Assembly: GCA_009792885.1 (NCBI GenBank)
Contig: WMCF01000025.1
Location: forward strand, 2,795,150-2,859,149
Length of the DNA: 64,000 nucleotides
Direction: 5' to 3'
Source: Eremophila alpestris peregrina
Taxonomy: Eukaryota > Chordata > Aves > Passeriformes > Alaudidae
Positions 24,401-34,758 of the stretch are shown here, piece by piece. A program made the translations under genes and the position numbers. The notes beneath the pieces are model-generated. The model did not search any database, was not told where the DNA came from, and was given only the letters and a program-made list of their open reading frames with translations. Positions within the stretch are counted from its first letter, which is position 1. Every line of letters begins with the position of its first letter.

Positions 24401-27296
24401 TTTCCTTTTAAGTTGTCTCACTGTTTCTTATGATCAGAAACTGAAACACTTGGAAAGTCAAAATGTAGTCTTTCTACCTTTTTTTGGTTGAAATACGAGT
24501 GCAACAGTTCACTGCTAAAATATGAGCAAAAAAAATAGATTAAGTGCATTTTCTCTCAAAGATAATTTTAATGACAATGTGATTCCGCAAAAGGAAAAAA
24601 ATGTTTTTGCTGTTCTTTTATAAAGGATTCAAACAGAAAAGTAAATTACTTTTTTTTATCACTTTTCCTTTAAGGTGATTGAATAGTGGGATGTTTTTAA
24701 TTACAACAAAAATCTCCATGTTAATAGTCCTGATTAAAGGGGCTTTTAAATAGCTTATCTGCCTGGCTACAGTCCATGGTAAAGCTCTGCAGAGGAAGAT
24801 GTCTTTCATGTTGAATTTAAATGCATATTATCCCTTTGAACTCTGCCAGTCCACTTATTTGAAATATTATTCTTCCCTTCCAGCCTGTGGAGTCAGCTCA
24901 CCAAGAGATTTTGGTAATGTCACTCTCTAGGGAACTGTGCTGGTTAATTTGAACCTTGAGGTAGCAGCTGGGGCTGGTATTTCAAAAGCTTGCTGTGACC
25001 TGCTGCCTCATTTCAGGGCCAGCCATAGAGCAGGGACTTGCAACGTCTTTATGGATCCATCACCTGGAAAAATGAAGCCTTGATCTCACCTGTGGGTCTC
25101 CTGTGACTATAACCACTGATAGCTAATGAATAGAGGGCTCAGTTAAAGACTGCTGTATCCCAGTGGTATCCACTGAGCAGAAATCCATGGGAGGAGAAAG
25201 GGAGGCAAGATGGGCAGGTCCCTGAAAAACCACACTTAGATGTGAATAATAACATGAAGAGATTGTCTATAAAGGCTCCCATTCTTTTTCCCACTGGTAA
25301 CTACTGTAAATGTTGTCTTCACTTTCTGCTTTCTTTTGCCTCACACTGAAAGCAGAGCAGTGTGCAGTGCAGCTGGAGTACATGGCTGCATCCAGAAACA
25401 CTTTCCCTTTTACTCACCTGCAACACAGTTCAGGCATCTGACAAGATCAGGTCACGGGAGCATCCCCTGAAGGATACACAGCTGTACAAATGGGGACTGC
25501 AGGGGCTTGCATGTGTTAGGAAATGGTCCAGCCTGCTCAGCCCTCATGCCAGGGAAAGCAGTGACTCTGGTCATGGATAAGGAATGATACAGTCCCCTGT
25601 GGCCAATTGTTCTCCTACTGCCGTTTATAGAGGTTTGAGGAACTAATCTGTAAAAAGGGACTGATGGGAGCAGATGGGAACCATTGCTCCAGGGCACACA
25701 AAGCCAAAGGTTGGGCCCCCTGCACAGCCCCTGAATGGCCATCCTATTTGCTCCTCCTGGTAAGTGGGGAAGTGAAAGCACTTGAGGAATGAAATACTCA
25801 TGCTATTGTCTGTGCAAGCATCATACTCAGCAAAGGTTTCACTGTAGGTTTCCTGTACTGGAAGGGTATGCACTTTGCTATTTCTGCTGGCCAAGCACAC
25901 CCCATGAGCTGGAGCTGGCAGACAGGTGTGCTGCTGCCTGCCAGGGATGTGAACACACAGGAGGAGTTCTCCTGTCTGCAAATGTCCAGGGGAAGTGGGT
26001 TTCCAGGGGAAGAGCAGCCAGGACTGAAGAGGAAAGGTTGGGGTAAGAGAAGGTGCTGAGGGTTTACAGCTGTTCAGGCTCTCTGCCAGCCCCTTCTTGG
26101 GTCAGGTACCTGTCAAACCCTCCCAGTATGGGAACAGATAGAAGGAAAACAGGGCAAGGAAATGAGACTCCTAATGATAGAGGACAATCACTGAAGAAAA
26201 GGGAAAGTGTTGTGAGCGTCAATTGTTTGAACAAGGATCAAGAAAGCACAAGAAATGTGGTTTTTTTTCACGTTGTGCCTACATGCTTGTTAAGGTAGTG
26301 CTGGTTGATCCAGCTTGCATTGTCCGTGTGAGCATCCCTCAGGCCCATGGTCAGCTGTCTCACTATGTTTCACATGCAATACCTGTAATAGCATTCCTGT
26401 ATGGAATGGGGCAGGATGACTCTCTCTATCAAAAATACAGTGCTGTGGAAGAGCTGGAAGAGCTCCATTTTTCCCCCAAAGATTAAATGTTCCTTTATGA
26501 GAAACACAAACCACCGCTGAGTCTCTTCTTTAATCCGAAAAGTAAAGTAAAATAGGCTTCTACCAGGAAATTGTGACTTTACTTAGCTGGAGTTCTGAAG
26601 GTCAATTTTATAAGCGTGGGGACGCATGCAAGTCTTTAAAAGTAAGTGGTTAAATACGCTTTTGACAATTGTCCCCAAAGCAGAGCTCAAATAGAAAAGA
26701 GAAGATAAAAATAAACATTGCTCAACCCTTTCATTCATTACAGGCTGTCAAATGGGACAGGTGCTGTGGAAAAACCCATGTGTGACTCTGTCATTAGCAG
26801 CTGAGTCATTGTGCGAGGGCAGGGAGAGGGGTGGAGGGGCTGGGGTGACTGCAGCAACCTCAACTTAACATGGACTGATCTTCACAGAACAGCTGGTCAG
26901 AAACAGGAGTTTCTTGTGTTTTGAGAACTTTCTTCAAACTGAGAACCAAAAGTAAAACTTTCCCATGAATAAACACTAAGCAAAGTATCCAAATTCCCTT
27001 TTCTCATGCTGTTAAACTCTTTATGGCACACAAAATAAGTATAATACAATACACAACGGTATGATGTCATGTGTTTGAACAAAATGGTAGAAAAAAAGAA
27101 CTCTGATTCCCAAAAAAGGTTTGAAAACCAAAGCCTTGTTCTTGACTTGCACTTTGAAAACACTATCAATATTAATACCTCATGACGAATGAGAGTTCTG
27201 ATGAGTTTGAGGTTTTTCTTCTTTCTGCTGTTTTAGCAAAAGTGAATGCTTCTAAATATACTCCAACTAAATGCTGAGACATTCCATGAGAAGAAG

Positions 27297-27361
27297 CTAT
27301 GGATGGAAAAAGCTGGGCTGTTCCATCCATGTTTACTATGGATGGAAAAAGCTGGGCTGTT
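27297..27361 (+). repeat. Two-copy tandem duplication, 39-bp period
   Basis: A 26-nt stretch beginning CTATGGATGGAAAAAGC occurs at 27297-27322 and again, unchanged, at 27336-27361. Within the first unit ATGGATGGAA (27299-27308) is complementary to TTCCATCCAT (27321-27330), giving a possible 10-bp stem. Confidence 0.85.
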
Positions 27362-29284
27362 TTGCAATCCCCAGTGCCACACACCATTAACTCTATCCTT
27401 GAGGGATGCCCAAGAGCTGGGACTAGAGCAGCATCCAACTGCCTGACAGTTGTCATTTTCCCTGGAGCCTGCACAATTAAATCACATCACTTCCTCAGTC
27501 AATTGCACACTCTATCCACCTGCAATGTCTTCCTTCAGCCTGTGGCCAGGGCACAAAAGGCCTAAGGGAGTGGAAAAACTAATTTCTCATGGTCCAAAAG
27601 AATACTCAGAGGGCAGATTTAAACTGTCTATATATCACACAGTAAATACTGTTCAACTGCTCTTTCTGTGTCTGGGTTCAGGGTTTGTGCTCATCAACTC
27701 TTATGAAGAAAAATGTTGCTGTCCCAGTGTGGCCTGAGCTTGGTAAAGCTGTTGGGTGTCAACTCAGCAACACTGTGAGTGCCTGTGAGGAGTGGCAAGA
27801 AAGCCTCTGTTTAGTGCTCTTTTGCTCTCCACTGCTACATTTTTGGGTGGTTGACATATGTGAATGTTTCACAATGGCAGGGAGAGGGCTCTGTACTTGT
27901 GGGAGAACCGGCTGCCAGAACAGGGGAGCTTGTGTTCTCTTTAACTACCAGATTGATGTCTGGATTTTTTCCCCGTTTTCTTTTTTCCCAATTGATGAGC
28001 AATGTTTTCAGTAAATGCTTAGAGACTGTTTTCCTGTCTCAGATTGGCATAGCAACAGCATCAGAACAAAACTCAAAAGCATCAGCTTAATGACATACCA
28101 AAATGGCTTCAGAATTCATAACATGCTCTCATTTTTATTTTTTTTTTGAAGTGTAAGAGAAGGGACTATTGCACAGCATGGGGAAGAGGCTACTGCACTG
28201 CATGGGCTGTTGGAAACCTTTCCTCCAGGCACTTATTGAATGCCAAAGGAAGATAAGCCAGTTAAATACTTATTTTTAATTATTTTTATCCTTGTAAACA
28301 TCTGTATGAAAAGCATTGAATTAACCCTAGGATATATTACATTCCTGCATAGTAGAAACAAGAAAGTAAGCTCAGTATTCTTTATGGCTTGGGTCACATG
28401 AAGATCTTAACTAGAAAATCCCAACCATCTATCAATGTTTCAATTTTTTAAGTTAGTAGAAAAAAGAAGTGTAAGAGTGACTAGAAATCCCCAACTTTGC
28501 CTCACAACATCAGCAAAAACAACCATCAAATATGATGGTTTGATCCCCACACTAAATGGTATGTGTTTCTTAATCTTGTCTTTTGCAAAATGTTTTGCTC
28601 TGTTCAATAACACTATTTCATTAACATTCCTGTGTTCTAGAACGTCTGGATAAATAAACCATGCTGAATTCTCAGTTCACTGATTTTGTAAGGAGTAAAC
28701 TGACTTTGCTAATTTAAATACTAGTAACAACTTACATAAATGACAATGTTAAAAATGTCTCTCGTTTTAACAGAGTTTACAAGCAATTCAAAACAATATA
28801 TCCAGACTCTCCGAAGCTGTTGGTTGTTATACCACTAGCAGATGTATGGGATCTTTTCTATGTTAGAGTTACTTGTTCTGCGTTTAGTTTGTCCCTGCAT
28901 CCATGGTGCAAAGACTCCTATGCACCTTGTGGATGTCACCAAAGCCTGCAGTAAGGTTTTTGAGAGCTATAACTCTTCTCCCTTAGTGTGGAATTCTTTG
29001 GTACCCAAAGCCTTCGTTATAACTAATTTTCCCTTGTTTTTATGTGAACAAAAAAACAGATTTTTTTTGAAGTCAGTGAAACCACTTGTGCACCGGACTG
29101 GCTTCCCCATCTACAGACGTGCCTATGGAGAGTGACAGGCAAGGGGGGAAGCTTGAGACAAAAGCTGGTATTTCCCTTCCTCGCTGTATAACTCACCCTA
29201 CAGCTCCAAAAACCTTTTTGCTTAAGAACTTAGGAGTCTGGCTTGCAGTCCCACTAGTTTTCCAGACATTTGCGTGTGCACCTT

Positions 29285-29745
29285 GTTCAGGACGATCAGC
29301 AGGGATGATCCCGGTTGCCTCAAGCTCCCCGGACTGGCTCTAAGGGGCTTCCCGGCAGCGTCCCCTTCATCCCCCTCCCGCTGGCAGAGAGGGAAAAGCC
29401 CCATTTCCCGTTTCGCCGCCTTGATGGGTGTATGTTTTCCGAGGAGCTCGCCGTCCCTCGGTGCCTTGGTGCCGCTCGGCGGCGGGCGGGTGCCATTGCC
29501 AAGCCCGGTTCCGTCCGGGACTCGGCCGGGGCGGGCTCGGAGAGCGCAACTCCGGGGAGATGCTCCCGGGAGACCGGCCCGGGAAGCGCCCGGCATCATC
29601 CCTGCCGGCCGCAGGGTCCCCAGCGCAAACCGGCTGTGTCCTGGGGACACGCACAGCTGTCTCCCCGATTTCTTCTCTCTCGTCTGCCCCTCCGTGCGGC
29701 TCTAATGCAACGCGTTATTGCATTTGCGGGGCAGAGAGAAAAAGC
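29285..29745. promoter_or_regulatory. Orphan CpG island
   Basis: A sharply bounded block with dense CpG (GGCGGCGGGCGGG, TCGGCCGGGGCGGGC, GCCGGCCGCAGG) set in AT-rich DNA. It resembles the two islands that cover FRRS1L and TMEM245 exon 1, but no coding exon is recognised in it on either strand. It lies about 4.8 kb upstream of the FRRS1L start. It may be a promoter of an unannotated transcript, an alternative FRRS1L promoter or an unmethylated enhancer; sequence alone does not decide. Confidence 0.75.
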
Positions 29746-29760
29746 ACCTGTCCTGCAGCC

Positions 29761-32700
29761 CCAACCCAAAAAATAGTGTAGAGAGCGCTGGGTGTATTTG
29801 GGCAGGGGGCCAGAAGCACCAGGAGCAGAAGGGGGTGACCGGGATACTCTGTCCCTAAGACAGACTTGGAGCATGTTCCCGGAGGCTGGGGACTGCTCTT
29901 CACCCGCACTCCAATGACTCCAAGAGAAAGGGAAAACTGTCCTAATCCCGGAATTTACCCATGGGTTGTTTGAAACAAAGTATACCTTCGATTGGCCTGT
30001 ACCAAAGAGGGGCCAATGCCCATGTCCTTCAGATCCCCTGGCTGAAGATGCCTTGTCCAGGACATATAGAAAACACCTTCACTGCAGAGGAGTGAGCCAA
30101 AAGGAGCTCCTCTGCTGCTTTCTCTCATCCACTTATATTCACCTAGAAGGGCAGCATTATTATTATTATTACTATTATTGTTATTATTATTAATAAAAAT
30201 AATAATAATAATATTTTGACTCGGATATATCTGTATTTGGACTGGGGAATGGCTGTTTTAAATGGCTCTTCTCCAACAGGCAAACTTATAGGACTTTTAT
30301 TGTAACTCTTCAGATGAAGTCTCATGAGGGAACAGTTTCTCCTTTTTTTCCACCTCATTTCTGAATTCTTAAATAATTAGGATAAAATGACATTGTCCCA
30401 TGTGGAATTAATTGAATTAATGCTGCTTAAAGTCTTTAAAGCATTCCTACCTGAATGAACTCTTTGCTAATTCAAGCTGAATATTTCTGCCCTCCAGGCC
30501 AACACAGTAAGTAAGTGGTATTTCTGCACAGGGAGGCCTCAGTGTAATGCCCTTTATTGCAAGTTCTAATAAAAGGCTGCTCTGTTTTGGCTTCTTATTA
30601 AAATAACACTATAAATAACCTCTTTGTAATGAGGACTTAAAAAAAAAAAAGTGAAACATTTTGCTCCAGAACAATTTTGGAGCATTTTGCTCCTGGTGAA
30701 ACATTTTGCTCCTGGTGCAGATTGTGCCACCATCTGGTAGATCTGGCTTTCAGGGTAGATACACCTCCCAGAACTGCATTCCAGCTGGGGCAGCAAAGAG
30801 TGCCAGAAGGTAAAAAAAATGCAGTCTTGGGAGAAAAGTTATAAACTACCTGATGGAAACCAACACACACTCACATAAACACCCAAACACACAGACAAAG
30901 AAAGAAAGCTGCAGTTTTAATATACCTTGGGAAGGGTCCATATTGCTTACTGAAGCAAAACTCATACTGATTTAGTTCTGGACTCAGTCTTTAGATTGGT
31001 ATGTTATGCTTGTGGAAAAGAGCTTGGAGGCATTGTTTTTTCTTACATTAGATTAATTTTACAGAAAGAGCGCTGTTGTGGGCAGTAGCTGCAAAGGCAC
31101 GATCACTCTTGAAGAAAGACCAGGTACATAACTCAGTGACAGCAGAAAATCAAAAATTCACCAGTGCTGAGCAAAATATGATCTAAGGATCTAATGCAGT
31201 TTTTATTTGGATGATATTTAGAGTTTATATTTTCTTGCCTTTCTCCAGAAGATCTGAAGCAATACCACGCCTCCAAAAAGCTCATTCATCTCTTTTGTGA
31301 GCTGCTTTCAAAAACAGCACACATCTTTTTCCTCCATAATGCTTTGATTTTTCTAAGGCAGTCACTTAGTTTTCACTTTTCTCATAGGAGATCTACTTCA
31401 TCTTTGGCATTTCACATATTTTCCATCATCATTCTGTTTTGTATGCTGTGAAAAAGCTCTGCTTGCAAGAAATTCCTAGCATTTTTTCTCCCATGTCTTA
31501 ATCTAAGTAACTAACACCACAAGCACGCTTCTGTAAATATTTTTAACTAGAGCATGGGATATGGGATAAACGACTACTAGTGAAAGCTTATGAGTCAACA
31601 ATTTCTCAATTTATTGTTGTTTAATAAAGGAAACCCAAGATAAATTACTCGTAGAGTAGATACATTCTCCACATTGAACAAGAGCATTGTAAGAGTTTGA
31701 GAAAATTTCATATGAACTACAAACTCTGGTTCAGGTTACTACAGACTTACTGTAGGGAAACTGCTGTCTCAGGAGTTTTTTTCTCAGTCAACACTGACAG
31801 ATACAGACCAATTTTTCAGTATGTGTTGATTGGACAGAAATGACCAGGAGAACTAAACAAAGATTTTTTTTTTTTTTCTGAATGTCTGTTATACAAACTA
31901 TGACTTATCCTTGAAACTTTAATTTCTAGTCCAAAGGCCCCAAAAAGCATGAACCTCCAGGGGAAAGGTATACTTTAAATGACAAAAACAGCCAAGAAAG
32001 AAGGCATGGTGGGCCTCAAGAATAGGCTGGGGATAAATCTGGTCTCCAGTCCTGGGAAGACACCCACAGACTGAGTGCTAGCACCACAGAATTACCCAGC
32101 TAGGGCAATTAATCATCCAAAGAATTTGACTGCTAGATTCCCCTGAGGCAGAAGGTGAGGGTGCAAGAAGTAGTGGAAATGCTCACCACTCTCCAATTCG
32201 GCAAAAGCAAGAGGACTCCTGCTGCCAGAGGATGGCAATGCCTTCCAACCTGTGGTTCTCACTCTGCTTGTTTGTGCCTCCTCTAAGAAAGGTGTTACAA
32301 GCACGTGCAAGCTGAGAAATATGGCATTCAGAGAGTTCAGGCATATTTGAGGGTTAAGGCTGCCCATGCAATTGCAGTTTGGGCTCTTTCTGCTTTTTTT
32401 GATGACAACCGGAATTAATCAGATAAGGATCTTTCCTGCAGTCCTGCTGGCAGTGCTGTTAGTTGCCATGTAGACCTTTCTGTCTGGTGAACACTGAAGG
32501 TATTCATTAGAGCTCTACCTCTACCTATTCATTACAGCTCTCTCTGTCTCAGTGTGATGTTGCTTCCCATGAGCTACCCATTTTTGAGATAGGAACAACC
32601 TTCAGACAAGCACAAGAGGTTCTACTAAGCACAAATAATTCGGGAGTATTTTAGTTTTAATTTTTAAGGATTTACTAGGGGGAAGGTCAGTCTCTTAGCC

Positions 32701-34140
32701 ATAGCTTCGCTTTAGAAAATCAGTGCAGCTCCACTGTAATCACAGACAGTTATCTCAGCTGCCAGGTTTAAAATGATAGGTGTCATGTAGGCACAAACAA
32801 TACATGACAAATATCCTAAGTGTTTACGATAACTGTGAAGCATTGCCCATATCACAGTGAGCTAAAGCCTGTTCCCAGGGAGGAAAAACCAGCATGCAGC
32901 TGACAGCTGCTCCCTTGCTGAGCAAATGCTTCTTCACAGGCACCACAACCCTCGGCTAGCTATTTCAAAAGGAGAGATGGGGGGCCTTCATCAGAGTTAA
33001 TTACTGCCAGAAAGAATAAGCTGCAGCCTTACTTTTCTGTTAGCCTGATTTATAAGGGCTTTTCTATTGCCATTTGTTTGGTTGTTTTCCACTAGCTTGC
33101 TAAAGTTTGCCAAGCTCAGTAAGGTAGGAAGAAGGGACTCAATACTTTGCAGTTGAGCTTCCTGTTGCTTTCCTATAGCTTTTTCCATATGCTACTGTGG
33201 AATATGTTGAATTTGCATGCAACTGGTATTATTTTCACAACTTATTTTTTTACTCTGTGGGGCTATTCCTCTTTCTGCAGTGAGAAATAGCATGCTACTC
33301 CACCAGACTAAACCATGAAGATGTGAATTAACGTCCTCCACTTGATGTAGCAGAGCACACTCTGGTATGACAAGCAACCGCTCAGCCCAAGGGAATGAAC
33401 TTATTCCTAATGCAGACTAGGTCTTGGGCAGTCTCAGTGCCCCATCAGAAAGTAACTCAGTACAGTCATTGATACTAAAAAAAGAAAATATTGAGTTATT
33501 TTAATTTCCAGATGATTACTGACCGCTGTGTCTTCTTCTTTCTCCCTCCCGCTCCCCTGATGTTTTGCTGAATTTTATTCCAGACTGTCAGAGTGTAACC
33601 ATGCATAATAATATAAAAATGAAATTATAGTTAAAACCAAAAGACAGGAATCCAAACCTGAGAAAAAAAAAGCTGCCTTTACAAATGCAAGGGATGAAAG
33701 CCCATGGTTCCTCCATCAACTTGTGGATACCAGAGCACAGCAAGAATGCAGCTGTATGCTTAATGCCTAGTCCAGCATCAGATTCCAGAGCCCAAGACAA
33801 CTTTGGGGGCAACCTGGGATTTCCTTCAGTCCTGCCAGGTCTGGAGTCTTGGTATTTCTGCAGTTACATTGTATAAAATACAAAGCAAGAACATGCAATC
33901 AGATAGCCAACGCTCACTGCCATGGGGTTTTACCTGAAAAGAATGTTAAGTCGCGCTGCGCCTCCAGTCCCATCCCAGAAGTCATTAGAAAGAATAATAA
34001 TAAAATAAATTTACAAAAAAAACCCGAAAACAGCTAAGTTTGCCCAGCAATTACTGAGCAGGATTTACCACGTCCTCTTGAAGCAAATGCCAAGAGGTTT
34101 TAGAGAATCGAGGCCACTGGGGCAGCCAGGGATGGCTGGG
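29761..34140. other. Intergenic upstream of FRRS1L, no gene seen
   Basis: AT-rich sequence with an ATT/AAT microsatellite at 30156-30213, a small cluster of ATTTTGCTCC repeats near 30655-30716 and a T run near 31865-31878. No exon is recognised. Confidence 0.5.
30156..30213. repeat. ATT/AAT trinucleotide microsatellite
   Basis: An imperfect run of ATT units followed directly by AAT units. The two halves are complementary, so the tract can fold back on itself. Confidence 0.9.
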
Positions 34141-34303
34141 TACTGCCCCTCGACAGCTGCGCCCGGGCGGTGGGGTTTCTGCTGGATGGGGTGCGCTGTG
34201 GGATGCGGGAAGTCAGTGATCCAGGGAAGGCCACCGCGCAACCCTTCGGCGGTGGTCCCTGCGGGAGGGCTCGGTGCTGCCAGGGCTGTGCCTGTGACCG
34301 CCC

Positions 34304-34351
34304 GCGCATCCCTCTCCCGGCGCATCCCCCTCCCGGCGCATCCCGCTCCCG
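34304..34351 (+). repeat. 16-bp GC-rich tandem repeat, three copies
   Basis: Three adjacent units of the form GCGCATCCCNCTCCCG start at 34304, 34320 and 34336 and differ only at the N position. They lie about 200 nt upstream of the FRRS1L start codon, in the probable promoter or 5' UTR. Confidence 0.85.
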
Positions 34352-34553
34352 CGCACGCCGCTGCCCCGCGCATCCCCGCGCACACACCGCCCGGACACCT
34401 TTTCCCCCAACACCCTTCCACGCCGTCCCTTGGCCACCCCGCGGTCCCCCCGGCGCCGCCCGTCCCCGGGGCTGGATCGCCCCGGCCGCCGCCCCCGCTC
34501 CCCCGCGGAGCCGCGCTCGGGCGCCGCCGCCTCCCCGCCCCGCCGCCGCCGCC

Positions 34554-34758
34554 ATGGCGGAGCGGAGCCGCGGCGCTCGGCGGCTGCTGCTGCTGCTGCT
34601 GCTCCTGGCCGGCTCCGCCGCCAGCCCGGCGGAGGAGGGCGGCGGGCGGCGGGAGGCGGGCGGCGGGGAGCACGGCGAGGAGGCGGCGCGGCACCACGAC
34701 TCCTCGTACGGCACCTTCGCCAGCGAGTTCTACGACCTGCGCTACCTCTCCGAGGAGG
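34554..34758 (+). CDS. FRRS1L: FRRS1L coding exon 1
   Basis: Encodes residues 1-68 and one base of Gly69. Six consecutive CTG codons (34584-34601), then CTC and CTG, encode the leucine run of the signal-like segment. The donor is GAGGAGG|gtgcgg. The first part is low complexity; the last 20 codons are strongly conserved. Confidence 0.93.

Larger units (their letters stand above)
21077..29270. other. Intergenic, no gene seen
   Basis: Mixed-composition sequence with T-rich simple repeats at 21378-21480, an A-rich tract near 24295-24320 and a short tandem duplication at 27297-27361. AP-1-like TGAGTCA occurs near 26801. Open frames are short and unremarkable. Confidence 0.45.

Noticed and set aside
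29222..29874. Several 90-150-codon open frames in the orphan CpG island
   Set aside because: Overlapping frames on both strands with Pro/Arg/Gly-rich translations and no conserved block; expected from GC content alone.
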